64,000 nt of DNA from the NCBI GenBank assembly GCA_021604645.1, contig BQJJ01000001.1, forward strand, positions 310,001-374,000, read 5' to 3'. Of this stretch, positions 27,844 through 37,549 are shown piece by piece (the stretch's first letter is position 1; each line of letters opens with the position of its first letter). Source of the DNA: Methyloligella sp. (GTDB lineage Bacteria > Pseudomonadota > Alphaproteobacteria > Rhizobiales > HXMU1428-3). Made by a program: the position numbers and the translations under genes. The notes under the pieces were generated by a model that worked only from the letters and a program-made list of their open reading frames with translations, did not search any database and was not told where the DNA came from.

Positions 27844-27902
27844 CATGCAGAATGTCCGGCACGGTTACATGCAGAATGCTCGATACAGCTTCATGCAGAA
27901 TG
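27844..27902. repeat. Three direct repeats with exact 24-bp period
   Basis: CATGCAGAATG occurs at 27844, 27868 and 27892, each followed by a different spacer, 65-120 nt before the alanine symporter start. The even spacing and position suggest regulator sites. Confidence 0.65.
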
Positions 27903-27966
27903 TGCCGTAAGGGCTTGAGACCCCCCAATTATAATAAGGGTTCAAAAAACGGGAGAGAAACTTACC

Positions 27967-29508
27967 ATGAAACGAAAGATCAACGCGGCACTCGCCGCAG
28001 TGATGGCCACACTGACCATCACACTACTACCTGCCTTGGCTATGGCTCAAGAGGTAGCAGAGAAATCAATAGATGCACAAATAAATGACTTTGTGGCCCC
28101 CATTGCAAAAGCCGTCGTAGATGTCATTTTCTTCTCAGTCCCGTTTTCGGGCGTTCCTATTCCCCTCATTGTTGTTTGGCTCATTATAGCGGCTCTTATC
28201 TTCACATTATATTTTGGCTTTATCCAATTTTTTGCATTCCGTCATGCGATTGATATCGTAAGAGGAAAATATACCAATCCAAACGATCCAGGACAAATCA
28301 CTCACTTTCAGGCACTCTCAACAGCTCTTTCAGGCACAGTTGGCTTGGGTAATATTGCTGGTGTAGCTGTTGCTGTCAGTATCGGTGGTGCAGGCGCTAC
28401 CTTCTGGATGATCCTTGCGGGTCTGTTGGGCATGGCAACCAAATTCACAGAATGTACCCTAGGCGTGAAATACAGAAATGAACATGCCGATGGTTCAGTT
28501 TCTGGTGGCCCAATGTATTATTTGTCCAAAGGTTTAGCTGAAAAAGGTATGGGCGGATTAGGCCGTATATTAGCGGTATTATTTGCTTTTTGTTGTATAT
28601 TTGGTGCTCTTGGCGGCGGGAACATGTTCCAGGCAAACCAATCATTCAGTCAAGTCTATAATGTAACAGGTGGCGACGCCGGACCTCTTGCAGGTTCTGG
28701 CTGGATCTTTGGCGCTGTGTTGGCTGTTATTGTAGGTGCCGTCATTATTGGCGGAATTCGAACAATTGCTAGCGTGACATCAAAAATCGTTCCCTTCATG
28801 TTAATTATTTATGTGCTGGCAGCTTTGGCAATTATCATCATGAACTATGATAAAATTGGCTGGGCATTTGGCCAAATTATTGATGGTGCATTCACTGCAA
28901 CAGGCGTTGCCGGCGGTGCAATTGGCGCAATTTTACAGGGTTTTAAACGGGCGTCATTCTCGAATGAATCTGGTATGGGTTCAGCAGCCATTGCTCACTC
29001 AGCAGTAAAAACAAAAGAGCCAATTTCAGAAGGCTTTGTAGCTCTACTAGAACCCTTTATTGATACAGTAGTTGTCTGTACTTTGACAGCGCTGGTTATT
29101 GTGATCTCTGGTGAACTCGTTGTTGGCCAAAAAATCGCTGGTGTAGCTCTGACCTCAAAAGCATTTGCAGTCAATATTTCCTGGTTCCCATATGTCTTGG
29201 CAGTAGCAGTAGTTCTGTTTGCCTTCTCAACTATGATCGCTTGGTCTTATTATGGGCTTAAAGCGTGGACGTATCTTTTCGGTGGAAGCTCCATTTCAGA
29301 ATTAATTTATAAATTAATTTTCTGTCTTGCGATCATTCCTGGCTCAGCAATGAACTTAAGTGCGATTATTGACTTTACAGACGGTACATTCTTCGCAATG
29401 GCCATCTTTAACATAATCGGCCTCTATCTCTTAGCACCCGTTGTGAAGAGAGAATTGCAAAGCTATATGACCCGCCTAAAATCGGGTGAAATTCAAAAAT
29501 ACAGATAA
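27967..29508 (+). CDS. Alanine/glycine:sodium symporter (AGCS family)
   Basis: The 513 residues make a multi-helix inner-membrane carrier. Seen: GQITHFQALSTALSGTVGLG and NIAGVAVAVSIGGAGATFWM (the AGCS signature region), GGGNMFQANQSF, RASFSNESGMGSAAIAHSA and FSTMIAWSYYGLKAWTYLF. The N-terminal 27 residues look like a cleavable signal (LLPALAMAQ), which several members have. The family couples alanine or glycine uptake to sodium. It has a promoter-proximal 24-bp repeat array and its own terminator. Confidence 0.93.
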   Translation: MKRKINAALAAVMATLTITLLPALAMAQEVAEKSIDAQINDFVAPIAKAVVDVIFFSVPFSGVPIPLIVVWLIIAALIFTLYFGFIQFFAFRHAIDIVRGKYTNPNDPGQITHFQALSTALSGTVGLGNIAGVAVAVSIGGAGATFWMILAGLLGMATKFTECTLGVKYRNEHADGSVSGGPMYYLSKGLAEKGMGGLGRILAVLFAFCCIFGALGGGNMFQANQSFSQVYNVTGGDAGPLAGSGWIFGAVLAVIVGAVIIGGIRTIASVTSKIVPFMLIIYVLAALAIIIMNYDKIGWAFGQIIDGAFTATGVAGGAIGAILQGFKRASFSNESGMGSAAIAHSAVKTKEPISEGFVALLEPFIDTVVVCTLTALVIVISGELVVGQKIAGVALTSKAFAVNISWFPYVLAVAVVLFAFSTMIAWSYYGLKAWTYLFGGSSISELIYKLIFCLAIIPGSAMNLSAIIDFTDGTFFAMAIFNIIGLYLLAPVVKRELQSYMTRLKSGEIQKYR

Positions 29509-29530
29509 AAGTTTTATATGAAACAAAAAA

Positions 29531-29563
29531 GCCCCTGTACGAAACGTACAGGGGCTTTTTTTT
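29531..29563 (+). terminator. Intrinsic terminator after the symporter gene
   Basis: Arms GCCCCTGTAC and GTACAGGGGC with loop GAAAC, followed by nine T. Confidence 0.95.
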
Positions 29564-29598
29564 TAATAACAGAACGAGCAATAAAGCCCTTTTAAAAA

Positions 29599-29741
29599 GT
29601 GCGGATGCTTTGTGGGCATCTGAAGCACATTAGAGTGCGGATGCTTAGGGCCGGTTTCTGGTGGGAAATCTGAAGGCCCATCAAAAGTGTCATCTGAAGC
29701 ACCACTAAAAGTGCGGATGCGTAGTGGGCATCTGAAGCACC
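29599..29741 (+). repeat. Four short hairpin (REP-like) units, one nested
   Basis: Intact units lie at 29599-29629 and 29710-29741 (arms GTGC/GCAC). Between them an outer unit (GTGCGGATGC at 29635, CATCTGAAGCAC ending 29702) is split by an inner unit at 29648-29679 with arms GGGCC/GGCCC and GGTTTC/GAAATC. Confidence 0.88.
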
Positions 29742-29760
29742 ACTAACAAAGACACGAGTG

Positions 29761-30006
29761 TCAGTAAAGTAGGTGAGAGCCGTCACACCAGGGGCCGTCA
29801 TCTGTTTTCTTGCAGCCGCATAAAGTCACAGTACCTGTTGTCTCTGCAACAAATGGAACCGGCTTAAAATCCGTTCCCTTGTGAGATCCATCGCAAAAAG
29901 GTTGGGTTTTTGATTTGCCACATGAGCACCAAAAATAACGTTTACCTTCTTCCACTTCAGCCATATAGGGCGACATTTGTGGGCTTTCAGGCTCTTGATC
30001 AGACAT
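29761..30006 (-). CDS. CDGSH iron-sulfur domain protein (two domains)
   Basis: ATG 30006 follows AAGGGA and gives 81 residues. Two CDGSH motifs are complete: CSCGKSKTQPFCDGSH and CGCKKTDDGPWCDGSH. Each should hold a 2Fe-2S cluster with three Cys and one His ligand. Bacterial two-motif proteins of this size are common; roles in redox or iron handling are suggested but not settled. It is a single gene convergent with the symporter. Confidence 0.92.
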   Translation of the reverse strand: MSDQEPESPQMSPYMAEVEEGKRYFWCSCGKSKTQPFCDGSHKGTDFKPVPFVAETTGTVTLCGCKKTDDGPWCDGSHLLY

Positions 30007-30045
30007 AAAAATAAATCCCTTATCTATAAAACAGTTTATCAGCAA

Positions 30046-30668
30046 TGTTTGGCATAGGTGCTCTAGCTAAGTACAGCAATGATCCAAATCAAATACCTTT
30101 TATTATGCGGGCAGTTTATCAAGCTCTTCCTTAGAGTCAATTGAACCAGTGTTTGGTTTAGCAATGCCCTAAAATGCTCTAATGGCCAGAAATAAACAGG
30201 TGTTTTAGATCACTTTCATATCAAAGCCACATAACCGAGCCAAAGATATCTCACCAGAGTTCTATCAGTTAAATGAAACTGATATACGCCTCAAAACGTG
30301 CTTAAATAGCTCAAATTATTGTCGCGAGAATGAAAAATTATAAAATATGAGCAATGAGATATTAAGAAGCAGACAAGAGCTAAGAAAAATAGGTAACTAT
30401 TCTAGCTAATAGACTAAAAAATAAGGAAAAAATTAAAAACTGGCGCTTAAACTAAAAAATACTGTGTTGTTCCAGCACAAGGTGAGTGAAAATGTCCACA
30501 GACCCTTGAAGAGCATGAAAGACAGTCATATTTGAGAAGCAGTAGGGTGTAAGATCACATCAATTATGCAAATTGTGATAAGTGTTTGAGTGTAAGCGGT
30601 GAAAGTGTAGTCTATAAAAATAGAAACCAAAATGCTTGTCGTTCAACTGCTTAGTTATAGAACCTAGT
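30046..30668. other. Long intergenic region with no gene seen
   Basis: This AT-rich stretch precedes fadE. Neither strand shows a convincing reading frame, RNA gene or repeat unit of the families found elsewhere. Confidence 0.5.
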
Positions 30669-30768
30669 GCGTGTCGCACAAAAGTGGGTACCGGTTTTGT
30701 GAAAAAAGACACGCCAAAACAAAAAGATAGAGCATGTCTTTGAATTCAAAACAAAGTGACATGCTCTA
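30669..30768. repeat. RIME-like double palindrome, uninterrupted copy
   Basis: It has the same two palindromes as 1364-1497 (GCGTGTC...GACACGC and TAGAGCATGTC...GACATGCTCTA) but lacks the 32-nt unit: TTTTGTGAAA is followed directly by AAAGACACGC. It is thus the empty-site version. It ends about 20 nt before the fadE start. Confidence 0.88.
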
Positions 30769-30790
30769 AAGTAAAAAACGGGGTGTTCCA

Positions 30791-33355
30791 ATGGCAATAA
30801 TCATTAGTTTTATTTTTCTTTTCCTAGGGGCTATGGTTTTATCCGTTCGTCATGCATCTCTCATTTTTTGGACTGCTCTTTTTCTCCTGGCAAGTTTAAT
30901 CGTGCTCTTAAGTTCCGGCACAGGCTCTGGCTTTAGCATTCTGTTCTTCATCTTTGCAGCAATAACATCAGCTCTTGGATTATGCTCAATTGAAAGCATC
31001 CGTAAGTCATACATCGTAAAACCTATATTCAAGGCCATATCAAAAATTATCCCCCCCGTTTCCGAAACTGAAAAAGAAGCCCTCGAGAGCGGAACCGTAG
31101 GGTGGGACGCAGAACTCTTTAGCGGTAATCCTGATTACGAAAAATTACGGGCTATTTCCCCCATCCGTCTAACAGATGAAGAACAAGCCTTTCTAGAGGG
31201 GCCAACAGAAACACTCTGTAAGATGATTGATGATTGGCAAATCAGGGCCTGTAATCGTGAAATACCCGAAAATATCTGGAGCTATATTAAAGAACACGGT
31301 TTTTTGGGCATGCTTATTTCCAAAGAACATGGTGGGTTAGGCTTTTCAGCCCAGGCCCAATCGCTCATTTTAGGCAAAGTAGCCTCACGCTCACCAGATG
31401 TTTCCGTCATTATTATGGTGCCAAATTCTTTAGGCCCAGGTGAGTTAATCGAAAAATACGGCACACCGGAACAAGTCGAGCAATATTTGCCGCGACTGGC
31501 AAAGGGACAAGAAGTTCCTTGTTTTGGCCTAACAGGCCCTACATCAGGTTCGGACGCAGCGACAATGCGCGATATAGGCACTGTTTGCGAGGAAGAATTT
31601 GAAGGACAGAAAACCCTTGGTATTAAACTGAGCTGGGACAAACGCTATATTACCCTCGGGCCTAAAGCCACGCTTTTGGGGCTGGCTTTTTATCTGTTTG
31701 ATCCAGATAAACTAATCGGCGATGAAGAAGAAATTGGAATTACTCTGGCCTTGATCCCTGCGGACCATAAAGGTGTAAATATTGGTAACCGACATTTGCC
31801 AAATGGCTGTGCCTTTCCAAATGGACCAAATAGCGGCACAGATGTTTTCATTCCCCTATCATGGGTGATCGGCGGCCAGGAAAGAGTTGGTGAAGGCTGG
31901 AAAATGCTCATGAGTTGTTTAGCGGCTGGCCGAGCTATTTCACTTCCCGCAAGTTCTACAGCTGCCGCGAAAGCCATGCTGCGCTTTACAACAGCCTATG
32001 GCCGTATTCGCAATCAATTCGGTATCCCGATTAACAACATGGAAGGCGTTGAAGAGCCTCTCTCCAGGCTGGTCGAGACGGCTTATGTATTGGAAGCTGC
32101 AAGAGCTATGACGGCGTCTATGGTACAAGGCGGAGAAAAGCCAGCAGTCATTTCTGCGCTTCTGAAATATCAATCAACAGAATGGGCCAGGCGTGCAGTA
32201 AACGATGCCATGGACATCCATGGCGGGCGCGGCATTTGCGATGGGCCCTCAAATTACTTACAGGCCGCATATCAATCAATCCCAGTCGCAATAACCGTTG
32301 AAGGTGCCAACATACTGACCCGCACCCTGATTACCTTTGCCCAAGGGTCTCTACGCAGTCACCCTTATTTATATAAAGAAATTCAAGCCGTTCAGGTTGA
32401 AAATAAAGAGCAAGGACTAGAGGAATTTGAACCTCTCTTGTGGGGCCATGTGAAATATTCTCTCGCCAATATTTTTGGCAGTCTTTTTCATAACCTCACA
32501 TTGGGTGCGTTCGCTCACGCTCCCCATAGAGCGGGGAATAGCACAAAGTGGTATCGAGCTCTCTCTCGTGCATCAAGAAATTTTGCATTATTATCAGACT
32601 TAACAGTTGCCCTTTTAGGGGGGAGCTTGAAAATGAAGCAAAAACTATCTGGCCGAATGGCAGATGCCCTAAGTGAGCTTTATTTTTTATCAGCCATTTT
32701 AAAACGCTATGAAGATGATGGGCAAATCACAGATGATCTTGTCTATCTGGAGTTTGCAGCCCAAAACACTCTCTATAGGTTTTACAAATCATTAGACAGC
32801 GTTTTATTAAACTACCCGTCTCCAATGGTAGCAGCTGTCTTGCGACGAATAATTTTTCCTCTCGGCAATCATCACAAACAAGCAAAAGATCGTTTAGGTA
32901 AAGCCATTGTCAAAAAAACGATCAACGAACCAACAATGAGAGATCGTCTAACGAACCATATCTTTGTCAGCAATGATGAAAATGATCCAACAGGTATTCT
33001 TGAAGTCACATTGGCTGAAGTTGTTGAGTTAGCCCCCTTGAGTAAAAAACTAGAAAAAGCCATCAAACAGGGTGACATAAGACGTTACCACGGTATGGAC
33101 TGGTTTGAAGCGGCAGTAAAAGCTGAAATCATCACAGATAACGAAGCAGCAAGGTTAAGACGGCTGGAAGAGTTAACAAATAAAGTGATTGCAGTAGATC
33201 AGTTTCACCCTGATGAAATACAGGGGATAAAGTTGCCCTCTATGCAAGGAGCTCACGGTGGAGACCTGAGTGGAGCCCACAGTGCAGATCAGAGTGAGAG
33301 GCAATCACCTCTAAATCATTCTTCCGCAAAACCAGAAGCAAATGAGTATAAATAG
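30791..33355 (+). CDS. fadE: Membrane-associated acyl-CoA dehydrogenase, FadE type
   Basis: This enzyme does the first step of beta-oxidation, forming trans-2-enoyl-CoA with FAD. At 854 residues it is the large FadE class: two or three N-terminal hydrophobic helices (about residues 1-70), then the dehydrogenase (HGFLGMLISKEHGGLGFSA, FGLTGPTSGSDAA, MDIHGGRGICDGPSNYL). The catalytic Glu lies in ITVEGANILTRT. A long C-terminal DUF1974-type region follows, with a low-complexity Gly/His/Ser/Gln tail (LSGAHSADQSERQS). The next two genes encode the remaining steps of the cycle, so it leads a beta-oxidation operon. Confidence 0.95.
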   Translation: MAIIISFIFLFLGAMVLSVRHASLIFWTALFLLASLIVLLSSGTGSGFSILFFIFAAITSALGLCSIESIRKSYIVKPIFKAISKIIPPVSETEKEALESGTVGWDAELFSGNPDYEKLRAISPIRLTDEEQAFLEGPTETLCKMIDDWQIRACNREIPENIWSYIKEHGFLGMLISKEHGGLGFSAQAQSLILGKVASRSPDVSVIIMVPNSLGPGELIEKYGTPEQVEQYLPRLAKGQEVPCFGLTGPTSGSDAATMRDIGTVCEEEFEGQKTLGIKLSWDKRYITLGPKATLLGLAFYLFDPDKLIGDEEEIGITLALIPADHKGVNIGNRHLPNGCAFPNGPNSGTDVFIPLSWVIGGQERVGEGWKMLMSCLAAGRAISLPASSTAAAKAMLRFTTAYGRIRNQFGIPINNMEGVEEPLSRLVETAYVLEAARAMTASMVQGGEKPAVISALLKYQSTEWARRAVNDAMDIHGGRGICDGPSNYLQAAYQSIPVAITVEGANILTRTLITFAQGSLRSHPYLYKEIQAVQVENKEQGLEEFEPLLWGHVKYSLANIFGSLFHNLTLGAFAHAPHRAGNSTKWYRALSRASRNFALLSDLTVALLGGSLKMKQKLSGRMADALSELYFLSAILKRYEDDGQITDDLVYLEFAAQNTLYRFYKSLDSVLLNYPSPMVAAVLRRIIFPLGNHHKQAKDRLGKAIVKKTINEPTMRDRLTNHIFVSNDENDPTGILEVTLAEVVELAPLSKKLEKAIKQGDIRRYHGMDWFEAAVKAEIITDNEAARLRRLEELTNKVIAVDQFHPDEIQGIKLPSMQGAHGGDLSGAHSADQSERQSPLNHSSAKPEANEYK

Positions 33356-33429
33356 ACAGTGCTTAAACTAACTGAGGCTAAACGAACTGAGCTGAAGCTA
33401 ACTGAGCAAAGATAATGGAGTAAAGGCTA

Positions 33430-35400
33430 ATGGATATCAATATTGAGAATTTACAAAATTGGTCTTTTGAAACTGACATTGAAAAAATAGCCTGGGCCAC
33501 CATTGATTGTCCTGGCCAATCAATGAACACATTGGGTGAGCGTTCCTTTAAAGAATTAGAGGCCATTATCGATGAGGTTGAACGCGGCAAACTGAAAAAC
33601 GAGATCGCTGGATTGGTCATCATCTCAGGGAAAAAGAATAACTTCATTGCTGGCGCAGATATCAAAGAATTCGAGCAGCTTGATACAGTCGAGAAAGTGG
33701 AAGAAGTCACAGACTATGGCACAAAGCTTTTTCAAAGAATGGAAGATCTAAATGTACCAGTTGTCGTAGCTATAAATGGCTTTTGCTTAGGTGGCGGCCT
33801 GGAAATGGCCATGGCATGTCATTATCGCATAGCAACAAGAAGTGAAGGCACTAGAGTGGGGCTGCCTGAGGTAAAGCTTGGCATTATTCCAGGCATTCAT
33901 GGCACAGTACGTATGCTTAGATTAGCAGGCCCCCTAAATGGTATGACAGCCATGCTCACTGGGCGCATGCTCAAAGCCCCGGTTGCTAAAGCTTGCGGCC
34001 TGGTGGATCAACTGGTGCCAAGTCACCTTGAGCTGCGCTGGGCCGCTCGGAAAGCTGTGCTGCAAAAACGCAAATCAAAAGCCGGTAACAGCCTTTTATT
34101 TAAAATTATGCGTCTAAGCCCGGTGAGAAAACTCCTTGCCAATCAAATGCGTAGCAAGACAAAAGCTAAAGTACGCGAAGATCATTACCCAGCCCCCTTT
34201 AAACTCATTGAATTATTTGAGAACCATGGCGGCTCAGAAGCGGAGATGTTTAAAGCCGAGCAAAAAATATTTGCCCCCCTTATGGTCTCAGACACATCAA
34301 GAAATTTACGCCGGGTCTTTCATCTCTCCGAAGAAATGAAGGCACTAGCACCCAAAAATTCTAACTACAAGCCATTAAGAGCGCACATTATCGGTGCCGG
34401 TACAATGGGCGCAGATATCGCAAGCTGGTGCGTTGTCTGCGGAATGGATGTAACCCTGCAAGACATGTCGGTCGAGCAAATTACCAAAGCTCAAAAAAGT
34501 GCTAAAAAGCTATTTCGCAAAAGATTGAAAAAGCCGGTCGCTGTCGAAGCCGCTATTGCCAGACTAACAGCTGACCCAGAGGGCAAAGGCGTAAAGCGCG
34601 CCGATATTATCATCGAGGCTATTGTTGAAAATTTAGAAATTAAGCAAGAGCTTTTCCAAAATCTTGAAAAAGAAATCAAACCAGGCGCTGTCCTGGCGTC
34701 TAATACATCTTCACTTTCATTAGAAGAAATCGCAAGCGGCATGCAAGATGAAGGGCGCTTAATCGGCATTCATTTCTTTAACCCCGTAGCCCAAATGCCA
34801 TTAGTCGAGGTGGTGCAATCAACAAAATCTCGAAAAGAAGAAGTTGAAAAGGGCTGTGCTTTTGTCACCAAAATCAACAAATTCCCACTGATTGTGAAAT
34901 CATGCAAAGGCTTCTTGGTCAACCGTGTGCTCGCACCATACATGATGGAATCTGTGCGTCAGTTAGATGAAGGTGTGCCACCAGAAAAAATTGACCAGGC
35001 CGCATTAGATTTTGGCATGCCAATGGGGCCCATTGAATTAATCGATGTCGTGGGACTTGATATTGCCAAACACGTTTCTCATTCACTTGAATTAGGAGAC
35101 GCGGATAATAGCAAGCTCGGGCGTTTAGTTGCCAAAGGTAAGTTGGGCAAAAAAACCGGAGAAGGATTTTATGTCTGGAATGAAGGCAAGCCAGAAAAGA
35201 ACAAAGAAGACTATGAGGAGGCTGAACTCATAGCCCTGGCTGATGAACTCATCTCACCGTTACTGACAGAATGTGAAAAATGCGATGAAGAAAATATTGC
35301 ACCTAACAGAGGTTTGATAGACGCAGGTATAATCTTCGGAACCGGCTTCGCACCGTTCCGAGGTGGACCCCTTCACTATTTGGACCACAAAGAAAATTAA
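33430..35400 (+). CDS. fadJ: Beta-oxidation multifunctional protein: enoyl-CoA hydratase/3-hydroxyacyl-CoA dehydrogenase
   Basis: The N-terminal hydratase (residues about 1-220) shows NFIAGADIKEFEQL (oxyanion hole) and INGFCLGGGLEMAMACHYRIA (catalytic Glu). A second Glu lies in LPEVKLGIIPG. The dehydrogenase (about 315-640) has AHIIGAGTMGADIASW (NAD loop), ASNTSSLSLEEIAS, and IGIHFFNPVAQMPLVEVVQ (catalytic His-Glu). It ends FGTGFAPFRGGPLHYLD, as in FadB/FadJ. At 656 residues it is shorter than the E. coli proteins. FadJ fits best because the gene lies with a FadI-type thiolase, but FadB cannot be excluded. Confidence 0.9.
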   Translation: MDINIENLQNWSFETDIEKIAWATIDCPGQSMNTLGERSFKELEAIIDEVERGKLKNEIAGLVIISGKKNNFIAGADIKEFEQLDTVEKVEEVTDYGTKLFQRMEDLNVPVVVAINGFCLGGGLEMAMACHYRIATRSEGTRVGLPEVKLGIIPGIHGTVRMLRLAGPLNGMTAMLTGRMLKAPVAKACGLVDQLVPSHLELRWAARKAVLQKRKSKAGNSLLFKIMRLSPVRKLLANQMRSKTKAKVREDHYPAPFKLIELFENHGGSEAEMFKAEQKIFAPLMVSDTSRNLRRVFHLSEEMKALAPKNSNYKPLRAHIIGAGTMGADIASWCVVCGMDVTLQDMSVEQITKAQKSAKKLFRKRLKKPVAVEAAIARLTADPEGKGVKRADIIIEAIVENLEIKQELFQNLEKEIKPGAVLASNTSSLSLEEIASGMQDEGRLIGIHFFNPVAQMPLVEVVQSTKSRKEEVEKGCAFVTKINKFPLIVKSCKGFLVNRVLAPYMMESVRQLDEGVPPEKIDQAALDFGMPMGPIELIDVVGLDIAKHVSHSLELGDADNSKLGRLVAKGKLGKKTGEGFYVWNEGKPEKNKEDYEEAELIALADELISPLLTECEKCDEENIAPNRGLIDAGIIFGTGFAPFRGGPLHYLDHKEN

Positions 35401-35447
35401 TTGAAATCACTCATTTCGCAAAATTTTGAAATGATAAGGAGTTGAAA

Positions 35448-36752
35448 ATGGCAGACCAAACTGTAAGGCCAGTGGCAATCTTAGGTGGTATGAGAACTCC
35501 GTTTTGCCGCTCGAACACAGCATATCAAGATCTTACAAACTTGGACCTAATAGGAACTGCTCTGGGTGGTTTGGTTGATCAATATAACCTTAGCGGCGAA
35601 CACATCGATGAAGTCGTTGGCGGCGCAGTTGTCACTCATGCAAAAGACTGGAACTTGGCAAGAGAAGCTGTGGTGGCTTCAAAACTAGCCCCTTCAACGC
35701 CTGCAACAACCATGATGCAAGCCTGTGGTACTAGCCTGCAAGCCTTAATGGGAAGTGCCGCCAAAATTGCTATCGGCCAATGTGACAGCGCAATCGCTAT
35801 GGGATCAGACACAGTAAGTGATGCACCTGTTGTGTTTAAGCGCCGCTTTGCTCAAAGGTTAGTAAAATTAAGCAGAGCCAGATCCTTTAAAGACAAGTTG
35901 AAAATTTTTAAAGGCTTTTCATTTGGTGAACTTGCTCCGCAACCACCAAGCACCAATGAACCTCGCACAGGCCTTTCAATGGGGGGCCACTGCGAGTTGA
36001 TGGCACAAACTTGGCATATCCCAAGAAGTGAACAAGATGAGCTTGCTTTTAAAAGCCATGAAAATGCAGTGAAATCTTATGAAGAGGGCTATCACGATGA
36101 ACTGCTCATCCCATGTGCTGGAGTTTTTAAAGACAATAACATTCGCCCAGACATGGAATTATCAAAATTAGCAACTTTAAAAACAAGTTTTGAAAAATCC
36201 TCACGGGGCACATTAACTGCAGCAAATTCCACACCGCTAACGGACGGAGCTTCAACAGTTCTTCTCTCATCAGATGAGTGGGCAAAAGAAAAGGGACACA
36301 AGGTTCAGGCCTACCTCGTGGATGCTGAAACTTCAGCGGTTGATTTTGTAAATGGAGACGGCTTGCTCATAGCACCAACCGTTGCTGTGGCAAACCTACT
36401 TAGACGAAACAACATGAAACTTCAGGATTTTGATTTTTATGAAATCCATGAGGCTTTTGCAGCCCAGGTATTATCAACCTTAAAAGCTTGGGAAAGTGAA
36501 GACTATTGTAAATCTGCCCTTGGCATGCAGGAGGCTCTTGGCCCTATTGATCGTAGTAAACTTAATGTGAAAGGCTCAAGCCTAGCATATGGACACCCCT
36601 TTGCAGCAACAGGCGCTCGTATCGTTTCACTCCTAGCCAAGCAACTGAGTGAAACAAAAGGAAAAACAGGGCTTATTTCTATCTGTACAGCAGGCGGAAT
36701 GGGGGTTGCCGCCATTTTAAAAAGTCCTGAAGACATCCTGGAAGTTGAATAA
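35448..36752 (+). CDS. fadI: Acetyl-CoA C-acyltransferase (3-ketoacyl-CoA thiolase), FadI type
   Basis: ATG 35448 sits 6 nt after AAGGAG; a TTG earlier in frame overlaps that site. The thiolase ends beta-oxidation by splitting 3-ketoacyl-CoA. Seen: VAILGGMRTPFCRSN, the acyl-enzyme Cys in TTMMQACGTSLQALMGS, GSDTVSDAP, the His in FYEIHEAFAAQVLS, GHPFAATGARIV, and the second Cys in SICTAGGMGVAAIL. At 434 residues with a long insert it matches FadI (about 436) better than FadA (about 390). Confidence 0.92.
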   Translation: MADQTVRPVAILGGMRTPFCRSNTAYQDLTNLDLIGTALGGLVDQYNLSGEHIDEVVGGAVVTHAKDWNLAREAVVASKLAPSTPATTMMQACGTSLQALMGSAAKIAIGQCDSAIAMGSDTVSDAPVVFKRRFAQRLVKLSRARSFKDKLKIFKGFSFGELAPQPPSTNEPRTGLSMGGHCELMAQTWHIPRSEQDELAFKSHENAVKSYEEGYHDELLIPCAGVFKDNNIRPDMELSKLATLKTSFEKSSRGTLTAANSTPLTDGASTVLLSSDEWAKEKGHKVQAYLVDAETSAVDFVNGDGLLIAPTVAVANLLRRNNMKLQDFDFYEIHEAFAAQVLSTLKAWESEDYCKSALGMQEALGPIDRSKLNVKGSSLAYGHPFAATGARIVSLLAKQLSETKGKTGLISICTAGGMGVAAILKSPEDILEVE

Positions 36753-36835
36753 ACGCTATTTTTTAGCAAATATTATTTAGTAAACATTGTTGATTTTAAA
36801 TCTATGCATAATTTAATTGCGTGAATTTCATCATA

Positions 36836-36866
36836 TTGACAATTTTAGAATGGCATGTGCTATATT
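36836..36866 (+). promoter_or_regulatory. Likely sigma-70 promoter of the DUF2147 gene
   Basis: TTGACA at 36836-36841 and CTATAT/TATATT at 36860-36866, 18-19 nt apart, lie about 30 nt before the start codon at 36898. Confidence 0.6.
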
Positions 36867-36897
36867 CTCTTGAGAATTTTTATGTCCGGAGTTTGTA

Positions 36898-37446
36898 ATG
36901 AGCGTTCTTGTTAAATTTGGTCACACACTATCGTCACTAATAGTATCATCACTAGTTTTCTCTTGTCTGGTAATGGTTGCTGGTTCTTCAACAGCTTTTG
37001 CCCAAGACACAGCTGGCAAAGACATAGCTGAAAAAGGGGCAGCAGAACTCGCTGCTATTGAAGGTGTTTGGCTGACCAAACAAGGCAGATCTCATTTAAA
37101 AGTCACACCATGCGGTGAAAGCTTGTGTAATGAGATCATTTGGCTAAAACAGCCGCTTGACCGTGCAGGAAAGCCGCAAACAGATAAGCTCAATAAAAAT
37201 GGTAAATTGAGAGGTCGCCCAATCATTGGCATTTCAATTATGCTTAAAATGCGCCGTGTGCAGGACAATATGTGGAAAGGTTGGCTTTACGACCCTGAAA
37301 AAGGAAAAGCCTTTCAAGGACATGCCCGCTTAATCACTGCAAACAAACTTGAAGTTAAAGGCTGCAGTAGCATATTACCAATTTGCAAAACACATATTTG
37401 GAAAAAAGTAAGTAACCTGGAAAATTATAAAAGTGCCGAAAAATAA
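36898..37446 (+). CDS. DUF2147 family periplasmic protein
   Basis: The signal peptide ends near VMVAGSSTAFAQD (residue about 38). The mature part begins with GVWLTKQGRSHLKVTPCGES and continues MLKMRRVQDNMWKGWLYDPE and KGKAFQGHARLITANKLEVK with GCSSILPICKTHIWKK. This is the complete DUF2147 domain, with cysteine pairs likely to form disulfides in the periplasm. The function is unknown. Its final codons form one arm of an 11-bp inverted repeat (37431-37469). Confidence 0.85.
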   Translation: MSVLVKFGHTLSSLIVSSLVFSCLVMVAGSSTAFAQDTAGKDIAEKGAAELAAIEGVWLTKQGRSHLKVTPCGESLCNEIIWLKQPLDRAGKPQTDKLNKNGKLRGRPIIGISIMLKMRRVQDNMWKGWLYDPEKGKAFQGHARLITANKLEVKGCSSILPICKTHIWKKVSNLENYKSAEK

Positions 37447-37469
37447 ATTACTTTAATATTTCGGCACTT
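37431..37469. terminator. Hairpin overlapping the end of the DUF2147 gene
   Basis: AAGTGCCGAAA (37431-37441, in the last codons) pairs with TTTCGGCACTT (37459-37469). No clear T-run follows on the plus side, so termination is probable but not certain. Confidence 0.5.
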
Positions 37470-37549
37470 GAGGTCTTGAAACTTTTAACTGATCAATAGA
37501 TTTATCTGAACTTAGAAGTCCTATAAGAGAGTGAAAGCCCAAGGTTTAA

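Noticed and set aside
27844-27902. Regular repeats reminiscent of a CRISPR array
   Set aside because: Only three 11-base repeats with 13-base spacers and no cas genes; far too short for CRISPR.
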